A DNA stretch of 64,000 bases. Source: Piromyces finnis. Lineage: Eukaryota > Neocallimastigomycota > Neocallimastigomycetes > Neocallimastigales > Neocallimastigaceae. Positions 38,887 to 51,621 of this stretch are shown one piece after another. Position 1 is the stretch's first letter. Each line of letters starts with the position of its first letter. Made by a program: the position numbers and the translations under genes. The notes below the pieces were generated by a model, which was given only the letters and a program-made list of their open reading frames with translations, made no database searches and was not told the origin of the DNA. The stretch lies in contig MCFH01000047.1 in assembly GCA_002104945.1 (NCBI GenBank), positions 310,001-374,000 on the forward strand, read 5' to 3'.

Positions 38887-41550
38887 TTATAGATAATTAT
38901 TTGTAGATTGATTTGATAATTTGGATTCCTTTACATTAGATACATCTACTTGATAGTGATAATTTATAATTTTCGACATTATCGAATATCTTCTATTTGC
39001 TCTATTTACATTATTTATATTATCTGATTCTACAGTATTCATAGTTTTTTCATTCATGGCTGTATTTGATTCATCATGATTTGAACTTTCTAATTGACTA
39101 ATTTTATTAGTTTTGGTATAGGTACTATCAATGAAATTTCGATTAATTTTAGCAATAAATTGTACTTTAGTATTTTGTTTATTTAAAAATCCAAGAATTA
39201 TTCTAAATCCATATAAAAATAAATAGTTTGATAGAGCACCAATTGTAATAAGATATCCATTCAAATAGTTATATGATAAATAATTTTTAAATTGAATATT
39301 ATTAAAAATAACTAATAAAATTATTGAAAGTATATTTATGTAAATTGTAATAACAATAAACTTTAAATCGTAATAAGTAGTCTTAATATGCCATTCTATG
39401 AAAGCTAAAATCAATATTGCTATATAAATTATTAATTTATAAAACACTAATGATATTATTAATGCTTTTCCAATAGTGGTATTCATTTGACATATCCGGT
39501 AATTTTTAGCCTCATCATTATCCATAGTATTAACAATAACATCTTTAACAGAGAATGGAAATATAACGATTAATACATCCATTGTTATTTCTATAGCAAT
39601 TAGCAGCATTATAAATAAATATCTATGTTTATATGTCCAATTAGAAATTTTGTTTTCTTCAGGAAAATTAATAATTAATTTACATAAAAATGGTATGAAA
39701 TTTAAAGTTACTCCAAATGCTATAAGTATTATGTTAAAACAGCATTTAATAGAAGTGACACTTTCTGTGTATGCAAAGAAGGAACTTAAAATAAAAATTG
39801 ACCCAAGTACAGTGAGAATCCAAAAATCAAATGGTAATACATCAAAAAATGATGAGTATTTTTCCCTTAAAGGGAAGATTAATGATAAAAACATCAATAA
39901 TATTGTAACTACAATAATAATTGTGTTAATAAATCCAAATAATGATTCTTTAGGATTAATTGAAACATAATATATTCTTGTCATATCATCTATTTTTTTC
40001 AAGGCATCTAGAGCAGAAGTTTCGCTTCGATACAAAAAATCATATAAATACTTTCTAAATCTTTTAGAATATTCAAAATAATCATTGACTTTTGATGCTG
40101 GTCTTTGAATTGGTTGAAGACTTTTAAATAATTCACAATCTATTTCGGAACAAACTTCCGGATCGTCATACAATGAAAGAATTGCTGTAAAAACTAAAAA
40201 GTTTTTTAAGTATTTTTTTTGAGTTTCCTTACAAGTCATAAATCTAAACAAAGTTATAGTATCATTTAAATATTCTGGTTTTATTTTGTTAGTAATTCCA
40301 ACATTAAAGGATATAATTGAAGATCCTGAAACATTTTCATTTACTCCAGGAGGAGCAGACATTTTAATATTTTTAAATGTTGATGATATCACAGGATAAA
40401 TCCAAAAATTAGTAAATAGCGTATTTTCATTTAACAATGATATAAAGGCATAACTTTCATCTGATCCAAAAATTGTATCTAAATAATTGTATATATATAT
40501 ATCATTATTAATATCTATTTTTATTTTTCACTTTCATGATAAATAATATATATATATTATTTTGAATCTATTAACCTGAAGCTATTTCATTTTTCATCTT
40601 TTTTAGCATATTTAATGCATCTACAGCTTCTTGACTTGTTAATTCTGGAAATGATGAATTATATGTTTTTCTAAAAGAATGTAAAAATTGATATATAGAA
40701 CAAAATCCCTCTTCATTATCTATAATAAATAGAAAATTTTTTTATTAATATGTTATTATATATTTAAAATGAATTATATTATTATATTCTACCAGAAAAT
40801 AAGCCATTATAGGCATTAATAGTATTATTATAATTTTCTTTTTCCATTTTAATAATTTCTTTACTTGTCGATAATAGTTGATCCCATGTTTTTGGAATTG
40901 TTTTATTATATTTCTCTAAATATAATGTATTAGAATATAAAACTCTGTATCCTAATGTAAGGGGCTTTCATTATCCATTATAAATAAATTAAGAATTAAT
41001 ATAATTAAAGACAACATTATATTTATTATCTTTTATTATTATTAAAAAAAAAATTGTATATATTTACTAATCCAACAATTTCATTATTATATGTGCATGT
41101 TTGCTTTAAAATATTTGAATCAAACATATTTAAATAGTCCTCAGGAAATAAATTCTTTAAATTATGTAAAAATGGTCCATATATATTTGAATATAGACCA
41201 TCATAAAAATATATATCATATTTAGATTCATTTTTCTTAAGAAGTGATTCCACAGTAGATTCATAATCAAAAAATGTTGTAAAATTTGAAGAAGTGAAAA
41301 AATTTAAATTTACAGTGATATTTAAATTATGATTTTTTGAATATTCATTAAATTCATTAATAATTGGTGAGAATACTTGATTATTCTCATCAATAAAGAA
41401 AGCTATTGCATTTAGTTGAACACCTAAAACAGCTAAAAAAAAAAGTTATTATCACTAATAAAGAATCATTTATAAATACTTTTTTGTATATTTACTATTT
41501 GTATATAAATTCAGAATTATCCCTACAATATAAAAGAATAGTTTAATCAT
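38887..41550 (-). CDS. Receptor 3: solute-binding domain fused to class C 7TM
   Basis: Exons, in transcript order: 41550-41496, 41432-41068, 40964-40793, 40719-40576 and 40478-38887, joining to 775 residues. Exon 1 encodes the signal peptide (IKLFFYIVGIILNLYTN). Binding-domain marks: YDIYFYDGLYSNIYGPFL, GYRVLYSNTLYLEKYNK with PKTWDQL, ALNMLKKM, MSAPPGVNENVSGSS, FRFMTCKETQKKYL, and SLYDDPEVCSEIDCELF with QRPASKVNDY. TM1 is about 426-449 and TM7 about 652-675. C491 (KCC, TM3) and about C575 (NYRIC) form the expected class C disulfide. The tail has NKQNTKVQF, KINRNFIDS and the shared YSIMSKIINYHYQVD at about 743-757. It is closest by eye to receptor 4; both have CSExDCELFK and TYK(H)xYLF. Cell-surface nutrient sensing is inferred, not shown. 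Confidence 0.87.
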
Positions 41551-42034
41551 TGATAAATATTTAGTATAAAAAATAATATTTTATTTTATTATCAATATTA
41601 TTATTTATTTTTTATATACTATATAATATTTATTATTTACTAAAAGTTAAAAGTTTAATATTAATAAACTACTTTACATCCAATTATTATTATTCATCTA
41701 AAATTATCATGAAAAACTATAAAAATAATCAAGTATAAAAATTAAAAATATATAAAAAGAATTATTAAAATATTGTTAAAAATTAATTTTTATTTTACGA
41801 AAAAGAAGCTGTAAAAACAAAGTTAATATTATACTTTTATATTAACATTTAATGATATTTTATTTACTATGATCATGATTAATTACATTACACTTTTGTA
41901 ATTATATTAAATTATTATATTGGTATAATTAAATTATTATTATTTATTTTGTTTTATATTTTATTTATTTATTTATTAATTACTATTACTATTATTATCA
42001 TTATTTACTTTTGTATAATATATGTAATTCTTAT
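41551..42034. other. Spacer between receptors 3 and 4
   Basis: About 480 bases, the shortest spacer in the array, AT-rich, with no recognised element. It presumably contains the receptor 3 promoter and receptor 4 3' end. Confidence 0.5.
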
Positions 42035-44916
42035 TTACGGTGACAAAAGTTTATTATTATTATTACTAAAAGTATTTGATTCATTATTATTATGATTTAC
42101 ATTAGTATTAGTATTATATATTATGTATTCTGAGTATTTATATGAGATAGATGAATCTGTTGCAAAATGATAATCTATGATTTTTGATATTATTGATGTT
42201 CTAAAATTTCTTTTATATTCAAAATTTGGAAAGTTGATGTTTTCGGTAGTGTTCGTATCGGTAGCTGTATTTATTCCGACTTTATTTGTTTCATTTTCGG
42301 TTTTACTACAACTCACAGATTTAGTGAAATTTGTTTCACTTTCTATGAATCCTTGGTTAATTTTATTAACAAATTCAGCTTTTGTATTTCGTTTTTTGAA
42401 GTAGCCAATGATAACTCTAAATCCATATAAAAATACATAATTTGATACTGCCATCATTATTATTATGCATTCATTTATTATAAAACTGGATATATAACTA
42501 TTCATTTTTACATAATTAAATATAAAAATTAAAATAATTGAGAGTGTATCTATATATATTGCTGAAACAATGAATTTTAGATCATTAAAAGTAGTTGAGA
42601 TATTCCATTCAATAAAAACTAAAATTAATAATGAAATGGCAATAGCAATTTTATATGCCACGATTAGTGAAACAAATAGTTTTCCTAAAAGACTATTTAT
42701 TTTACAAATATTATAATTTTCTCCCTCATTAATACTATTAATATTATTACTTTCGACTGAATATGAATTTATAAATAATAGACCATCAATCAGCATTTCA
42801 AAAATAATAAATATTAGTGAAAACAAATATCCATGCTTATATGTCCAGGTAGATATTAAATTTTCTTCTGGGAAATTAACAATTAATCTGTATAAAACTG
42901 GTATAAAATTTAATAGTACACCCACAGATATTAAAATAGTATGAAGTTGACATTTAATCACCGTTATATCTGATAAACTCATAAAGAAAGAGCATAGAAT
43001 AAGAATGGCACCAATGATATTTATAATCCAAAAATCAAAAGTTAAAAATTCAAAGAACGGACTATAATTTTCTAAAAAAAGGAATATCATGGATAAAAAC
43101 ATGGCTACTGATATAACGATAATACTAATTGAAAAAATAAAGCCCGTTAATGATTCCTTTGGATGAATTGAAATTTTATGTATTCGTGTTATATCATCAA
43201 TTTTTTTTAAAACTTCCTCAACTGTTTTATTTCCGTACAAATAATTATAGATATAATCTCGAAATTTTTGAGAATAGGATAAATAATTATCTGTTTTTGA
43301 TCCTGGTCGATTTATTGGTTGAAGATTTTTAAACAATTCACAATCCACTTCGGAACAAACTTCAGTATCATTGTACAACGAATAAATAGCGGTATTAATT
43401 AAAAAATTTTTTAAATATTTCTTTTGAACTTCAAGGGATGTAATATATTTAATTGCTTCAATTGCTGCCATTTTATTTTCGATTTTTATGTCATTCCCAA
43501 TTCCTATATTAAATGAACACATAGTTGAACCAGAAATACCTTTTTCTCTTCCTGGAAAATTCGCCATTTTATATGGCATAGTAGATGATAATACCGACCA
43601 AATCCAAAAGTTTAAAAATAATCCACTTCCATCGGATAATGTAGCCGCTGTTTGATCATAATTCGACATAAATTTTTCATCTATTTTTTTTTTTTTTTTT
43701 TTTTTAATCAATTAATATTAAAAATTAAAAAGGAAGCTTTTATTATTATAATCAATATTATTCTTTATTCCTATTATTATTAACCTGTTGATATGGTATT
43801 TTTTATTTTTTTTAACATTTTTAAGGCCTCTACAACTTCTGGACTTGTTATTTCAGGAAATGGTGAATTAGGGCTCTTTCTAAATGAATATATATATTGG
43901 TATAATGAACACATGCCTTCTTCACTATCTAGATTTCAAAAAAAAAAAAAAAGAAACAAAACAAAAAGTATTAAATATAATTTTATTTAATTAGCAAGAT
44001 AAAATGAATAAACCTTCATTTATTAATACTAAAAAAAAAAAAATAAAATCTTGTAATGGAAACATATTAATCTTTTACATTTATATTTATTATATAATAA
44101 TAAATTCTAATTTACCATCAAAAAATCCATTATATGGTATAAAATTCAAATTATTTAATTTATATTCTTCATCCATAATATATTTACTTGTTGCTAAAAA
44201 TTCATCCCAAGTTTCCGGTACAGTTTTATTGTATTTATTCAAAAGGTTTTCATTATAATATAACACTTTATAACCTAAAGTCACTGGCTTTTTTTTTAAA
44301 AAAAAAAATATATAATACATGTTTATATGTAATATATTAAAAATTTTTATAAAAAAAAATATATATATAAAATAAAATTACTTTTCCATTAAACCTATTA
44401 CCAGTGAAACAATTTTATCTTTATATATACAATTTTCCATTATAAAATCGGAATCATACATATTGATATGATTTTTTGGTAATGTACTATTTAAATCATA
44501 TAGATATGGACCATATCTTTCTGTATATAAACCGTCATATATATATATATCATATTTATTCGTTTTCTTTTTTAGTAATGATTCTAGGGTTGATTCAAAA
44601 TCCGTTATACTTGTTGAATTTTCCATTGTAAATAAATTAAAATTAATTTTAATATCAAGATTATTTTTTATGGCATAGTTATTAAAGTCATTAATAAGGA
44701 GGGTAAAAGCTTGATTTTCTCCATCCATATAATTTGCTATAGCATTTAATGTTAAACATCTTGATACTATATAATTAATAAAATAATATAATATTAATTA
44801 ATTAATGATTATATTAAAGTGAAAGTTTTAATTAATAAAGAAAAAAAAAAAAAAAAAGGAAATTTACTTTTGATTATACAAAATATGAATATGAATTTTA
44901 ATAAAATCAATATCAT
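42035..44916 (-). CDS. Receptor 4: solute-binding domain fused to class C 7TM
   Basis: Exons, in transcript order: 44916-44868, 44766-44402, 44287-44116, 43928-43785 and 43680-42035, joining to 791 residues. Signal peptide exon: MILILLKFIFIFCIIK. Binding-domain marks: YDIYIYDGLYTERYGPYL, GYKVLYYNENLLNKYNK with PETWDEFL (very like bacterial sugar-binding proteins), ALKMLKKI, PYKMANFPGREKGISGST, IKYITSLEVQKKYL, INRPGSKTDNY, and GNKTVEEVLKKIDDI. TM1 is about 422-445 and TM7 about 646-670. Class C cysteines are C487 (IKC) and C569 (NYNIC). The tail has KKRNTKAEF, KINQGFIES and SIISKIIDYHFATD at about 739-752, then an Asn-rich end. A 21-T tract immediately precedes the exon 5 acceptor AG on the + strand view (poly-A on the coding strand). 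Introns have the same phases as in receptors 1-3. Confidence 0.87.
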
Positions 44917-46688
44917 CCTAAAAAGTATTATTAACCTTTTCTTCTTCTTTTCAATTTTTACTCCTGCTTTCTTCTTTATAAAACCTTTTCCTTTTTTTCT
45001 TTATTAATATTCGATGAATTATTGATTATTGCATTTTTAAAGAAATATTTTCCCATTAAATATTGTTTATATTAATGATAGTTAACTTTATTTTATAAAA
45101 AAAAAAAAAAAATAACCTTGCAAATCTTTAAAGTTTATTTTATTGAAAATTTTTTTTAAATATTATTATATATATATTTTTAATAATTGAAATCAACTTT
45201 TTAAAGATATAATAGTAATTAACTTTAAACTGAATAATGCAAAAAGTATCATTCAATAACTTAAATAATGATATATAAATGAAAATTTTATTATTTTTCA
45301 GTTTTTTTTTTTAGAAAAAAAAAAAAAGATAGTCAAAGTTTACATTTGCTTTAAAAATGATTTATTAATATAATTCTACTACACAAATTTTAAACTTGCT
45401 TTTTTTTTTCAAATACATGAGTTTATTTTAATAATTAGTATATAGACATTATTCTAAAAATATACACAACTTTTTCATTTTATATATATTATATATATAT
45501 ATTTTTTTTTTATTTTATCTTTCCATATATTTCAATAAATTTATGGTATCCCATTCTACATTCTACATGGAAAATGTATTGCTATGGTATGAAATTAAAA
45601 TCTTGATATTCTTTTTTTTTTTTTTTTTTTATTCATCTTTTTTTCAAACAATTTTGAAACATGACAAAATGAAAGAAAACTTTATATTACTATATATAAA
45701 CTGTATATTATATTTTGTTTTATAATATTTAAAGTTTATTAATATATTAAAATTATTAATATATGATAGCTATGAAAATTTAAAATACAAAAAAAATTTT
45801 CTTTCTTATATACAATTTGTGGCTTGATTCTAGACCACTAAATATTTAATACAAATACATTAAATTAATACAAATACATAAATTGATGGGTTTGTAGAAC
45901 AATGTAATAAATTAATAATATAAATTTAATTTAATTCTTTTGGTTGTTAATACTATAAATTCCCATAATAAGAAGGTTACTTTTTTTAAATAATCCTACA
46001 CAATTTAGAAATCCATTATTCAGAAATGAAAAAAGGCTCTTTTTTTTTTTTAACAAAAAGAGCATAGGAATAATGTAACTACTTAATATATTATTTTAGT
46101 AAAATCATTTTAATATTTTCTTTCTTTTTTTAATAGTTAAATTATCTTTTATAAAATAATTAATGAGGTATAAAACATAAAAAATAAACCATTTTAAAAT
46201 TTATCATTACTTTTTTTTTTTTTTTTGATGTAACAAATGCCTTTTTAATTGTAAAAGATTGAATAGTTAAATAAGTATATAATGCTATTTTCCTATGTAA
46301 CTTTCTTTAGTGTTGTGCATACCTTTTAAATATCTCTATATTTTTTTTAGTTGATTATTATCAAAACAGTAATGATATTTAATATGTTTATATTAGGATT
46401 TCATATAATTATAAATATTACAATTAATACATTAATCCATAATGCATATACCAAAATATTATCATTATATATTATTATTATTTTTTATTACTTAATAAGT
46501 AGGCTATAGAAATCCTTTTATCATTTAACAACAACAATAATAACTATGATTAATATAATATATTTTTTTTCTTTAATTTTCTATATGTGTGTATTTTACA
46601 ATGTATTCTCATTAATATTAAACCAATAAATTTTATTATTTTCATGGCAAGTACACAAATAAGAAATATAAATATAAATATTGGATTT

Positions 46689-46864
46689 ATCTATAGAATA
46701 ATAAAATTTTATCAGGTTTTAACAAAGTACCATCTATTTATTACTTAATAGTTATTTATATTTATTTATTTTTTTATTATTCTATAGATAGAAAAGAATA
46801 AATATAATATAAATAGCTATTAAATAATAAATAGATGGTACTTTGTTAAAACCGGATAAAATTT
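46689..46864. repeat. Two interleaved inverted repeats (A-B-A'-B')
   Basis: A long imperfect inverted repeat pairs about 46704-46769 with 46797-46864 (for example GGTTTTAACAAAGTACCATC against GATGGTACTTTGTTAAAACC). A second, perfect 18-base inverted repeat pairs 46689-46706 with 46773-46790 (TATCTATAGAATAATAAA and its complement). The second repeat's right half lies in the loop of the first, so the pairs cross. No ORF lies inside. It could be a MITE-like non-autonomous element or a structured RNA. Confidence 0.75.
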
Positions 46865-47590
46865 CTTCTTTTTTACTATGTTGCAGCTTGAAAGTTAATA
46901 GGAAAACAGAAAATATATGAGGATATGTCATTACTAATTAATAATAATATGAAACAAAGAAAAAAAATTGAATAATACTAAATATTATACATTTGCCTGT
47001 ATATATGCAATGCAATATTACATAGTTTTATTAATTAATTAAATAATTAAAATTAAGTTATGAGTAATTGTTCTTTTTTTTAAAAAAAATATTTTATTCT
47101 TTGTTTGTACTTCATCATACAAATATTATATAAAGTATAAACAAAGAATATATAGCATTTAAATAATAAGGCAATAGAAAAATAGTTTTAATATTATCAA
47201 TATTTTGCTATTATAAAAACTCTTTTTTATTTCCCCACCACTACTCTTATAAATAAATGTTATTGATGTTGTTGTTATTGTCGGTGTTGTTTCTATTTTA
47301 AAACATTTTTTAATTTATGGAATTCTATGTTATATTTTACATTATTTCTATTTCCATAAATTAAACCTTATTTAATAATAAATTTGAGTGTAGGAATTTA
47401 TTGATTGAAAATATGCAATGTTGCTATAAAAATGGAACATGTGTATCACCTCGTACAGAAATTTAATATTACTATTAAAGGAAAATTTTAATTAAAAAAT
47501 TTTCAATTAATAAACTCTAACTTGTATGAAATATCCATTGAAACCCTAAACTTTATTTAATATGATAAGTATAAAAAAAACCTTTTTTTT

Positions 47591-47704
47591 ATAATTAGAA
47601 AAGAAAAAAGCATGCTAATTTAGCAAATAATAATAATATAACATTATAATTAGAAAAAAAAAAAAAAAGCATACTAATTTAGCAAATGATAATAATAATA
47701 TAAC
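47591..47704. repeat. Two-copy 55-base direct duplication
   Basis: ATAATTAGAAAAGAAAAAAG followed by CATGCTAATTTAGCAAATAA at 47591 recurs at 47646 with a longer A tract and a few substitutions (GCATAC for GCATGC). It looks like a tandem duplication. Confidence 0.85.
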
Positions 47705-47965
47705 TAAATAGAATTAAAAAATATTTATAAAATAAAAAATGTATTTTTTATATGATTTTTATTTTATTAAATATTTATAATGAATACTATTTACATAAAT
47801 ATATTTTCATATATTTTACATAATAAGAAGAATACTTAAAAAGCTTCTAAATTAAAAAATGGTTTTTTGGCTGATTTTTAATCTTTATTTAATTACAAAT
47901 GACTTTAATTAATTAAAAAACTGTTCATTTTAAAACATCAAATTAATTTGAAAATATTAGAAAAA

Positions 47966-47990
47966 ACGGTAAGCCCGATAGCTTAACCGT
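47966..47990. repeat. Short hairpin ACGGTAAGC...GCTTAACCGT
   Basis: Nine base pairs with one bulged A and a six-base loop (CCGATA), unusual for its G and C content in this AT-rich region. No gene adjoins it and its function is unknown. Confidence 0.4.
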
Positions 47991-50900
47991 AATTTAAAAA
48001 AATTTTTGCCTACTTTTATAGTATAATTAAATTTTAATATTATTAATATTTATATTTATTTAAATTATCATAATTAATAACAAGTTGAACCGCACACTCT
48101 AATAATTAAAAAAAATCACCATCACTTTTTTTTTTTTTTTTTGTATTTTAATTAAAAATGAAAAACCTTGTTAAAATTTAAATATTGTTTTATACTATTA
48201 GAGTTTTTAGTATATTTATAGAATTCTAAAAAAAATAATTAATATCCTTTAATTGAATGAGGTTTGTTCTTTCCAAATTAAAATGGCTATACGAATAGAT
48301 GAACTCTAATTAATAGTTTCTATAAAAAAAATCATATGCTAAAACAGAGATTTATTATTTTAATGCTTAAATACTACTATAAATCATATATTTTTAATAA
48401 TAAAAGTAATGATTTAAATGACTTTCTTTTAGATGTTTAATTTAATTTTAATATTAATAAATGTGAACTTTTTTTCAACCATTATAAATATATAATTCAT
48501 TAATATTACATTAAATAATAATAATAATACTATTTGTTACTATAATTGTTAGTGGATATGATCATAATATTATTTATTATATTAATTTTCAATACCTAAG
48601 ATCAATAAAAGATTATTTTAATCAATAGTGGATAAGGATCAATAATATAAAGATATTCATTATTTTAATCATTAATGGATAATTAAAAAATAAGATAAAA
48701 ATAGGTAGTATTTTTATTTAATTAATTATTAATATTATTCCTTTTTATTATGGCTTTTTTTATTAGTATATTTAATGTTTTATTATTTTATAATAAATTA
48801 ATTAAATGGTAAAGGTGATTAAATTATTCCCATATAAAGTGTCATCCTACCTGAAATTAATTAACTAAATAATTAATTAACCACCTATTATAAATATTTA
48901 ATTATAATGCATGCTTAACTTAATGTAATATTATTATTTATATTGATAATATTATGATCATTAGAATATTAACGACAGTTTAGTGTAAATAAATATTTAT
49001 AAATATGAAGAGTTAAATTAGCTTTAATTTTTCTTGTTAATCTCTAACCTTTAGAACATGTTTCTCTTTTTAGTTTCGTGTAATCATTAATAATATTAAT
49101 ATTGTTCTTATTTTCTGTATAAAAAGAATAATTATCAATAATTAATCAATAATAATATTTATTATTAATTTATATTTGTTCATAAACTTTGTGTTTCAGT
49201 TTATATTGAATTTCTTCTATAATATATTTATTAAATAATATTTTAATTATAGTCATTTATTATAAATATAACAAGAATATATTATATTAATAGTTTTATC
49301 ATATTAATTATTGCTACTGAAAAAAAAAACATTTTATTTGATTATCCTTTATTATTTAATTTATTTAATAATATAATAATATATTAATTATATATTAAAA
49401 TCATATTAATTCTGTAAAAAGTGTTATGATTTATTTTTAATAAAATTGTTGACAAGTCTATTTAATTTTAATATATAAATCAATATATTATAATATGATA
49501 TCTTTTTATTTTTTTAATTTATTATACTTACATAAAATGTTCATTTTATGTACATTTTTTTAAAGATCAGTTTTAAGAAATCAAAAAAAAAAAAAGATTA
49601 ATAAACAATTATTTTTACATTAAAAAAAACTTAATTAAAATATAAATACAATAAGCTATGAAATAATAACTTGATTTTCCTTCTATTGTTATTATTTAGA
49701 GCATAAAAAATGGGTTTGAGATTATTAGAAAAAAAAGGTTTTCATTCTCGCTTTTATTATTAAAAAAAGTTTTGTTACACAAAATCTGAAATTTTAGAAA
49801 AGAAAAAAAAGAAAAAGTTTCAAAAAAATTTTTTTATTTTTTTATTTACATTATTTATTGTATAAATTTAATATAAATAAAGTTTTTTAATTTAATTAAA
49901 GTTGAATATTTAAAAATTAATATTTTATTATCTTATTATTTTTTAATATCTTAAAAAAAGTTTATTTATTATAATTTTAAAAAAATAAATTAAATTCCAT
50001 ATATAAAAAAAAAGAAATTATGGAATAAAAAATATCAATTTCACAGTATATTTAAAATCTATGGTTTTATATATATATTTAATTTATTACTTTTAATAAT
50101 TTTGATATTAAACAATTAAAATATAATATACTAATAATAAATTGAATTATCATCTCTTGGATAAAACTTTTTTATGCTTAATATTTATATATTAATATAT
50201 ATTAATACATTTCCAAAATGATTTATTTTGAATATAATCTCAATATATTATTATTTTATTTTGGTTTATTTTTTTATATTAATAAAAAATAATTAATTAT
50301 TTTTAATAAATGATGTTATTTTATTAAAAATTATAAATTTTTTACGAAAATTTCTTGATCAAAATTAAACTTTTTTTTTTAAAATTTTTGTATAAAAGAA
50401 CAAGTTTTTCTCTGTTACACCTATTAAGGATTTTATAATTTTTTTTAAATATTTTTTTATTAAAAAAATATCTTTTTTAAATAAAAGAAAAAATAAAAAG
50501 TATCTTTTTTTATTTTTCTTTTAAATTTTATTGTATAAATATTTAACTTTTTTTTTTCTTTTCTTAAATATATTTTTTATCCTATTTGAATCATTCATTT
50601 TCTTAAAAGAAAAAGAAAACAATTCATCAAACTAATTGTTTCAAATATAAGATATAAAATGTAAAAATATCAAAAAATACATATAATTAATTACACTATT
50701 ATTTTATATTAGAATGATATAATAAATAAAATTTAAAAAAACATTAAAAGAAAATTTAAATAAAAATAATCAGAAATAAAATAAAATATACTCGACAAAA
50801 AAAAAATATTAAAATATTATGTAATACAACATACACAAACTATTAAAGTAAAAGTTAAACTAGTAATAAAAATTATTAAATACAAAATAATAATATTAAA

Positions 50901-51621
50901 AAAATAGAATTGATTTCCATTTTTTAAATATTATTAGAAAAAAAATAGTAACACTAAAAGAAAAGAAAAATAATTAATATTTAATTCATATATTATTATA
51001 AGAATTAAATATTGTTTTTATATCAACTGAAAAAAAAAAACTAAAAGAAAAGAAATTTAAGCACTTTATTTTTTTCTTTTAAAAATAATAATACAGAATT
51101 AAACTAGTTATTATATAATATATTCTTATTATTATAAGAACTATATCATTTTTTATATTTAATATTTATTATTTTTATTAAAAAAAAGTTTAATAAAAAT
51201 CATTTATATAAATATAAATTTAAATTGATATCTTAAAAAGAAAGATATTTTGTTTTTTCAAAAAAGAATAACAAGAAAAAAAAATTAAATTTCTTTTCTT
51301 ATTATAAAAGAATTAATACTATTGTATATATAACTCAATAAAAATATTAAAATTATTATTTATATTGTCTTGAATAAAAATAATAATTGGTAAAGTTTAA
51401 GCAAGAGAAAAAAAATATAAAAAATTACTTATTATATATACTATATATACTATATTTTTATAAAAAAAATATCATATATATAATTTTTTCTTGTAATAAA
51501 AATTAAACTTTTTTTTTTTGGAAAAAAGAAATACACAAAAATTCTTAAAAAAACAAAACAAAATAAAATAAAAAAAATACAAATAAAACTAATATAATTA
51601 AAAATATATACAAATAATAAA

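Larger units (their letters stand above)
44917..51621. other. 6.7-kb region without recognisable genes
   Basis: The longest gene-free stretch in the window. It contains a crossed inverted-repeat structure (46689-46864), a 55-base direct duplication (47591-47704) and a GC-containing hairpin (47966-47990). The last kilobase turns A-rich before the gene at 51622. All reading frames are short and repeat-derived. Confidence 0.55.

Noticed and set aside
44819-45007. + strand ORF across the receptor 4 start
   Set aside because: Antisense to the receptor 4 signal-peptide exon and its leader.
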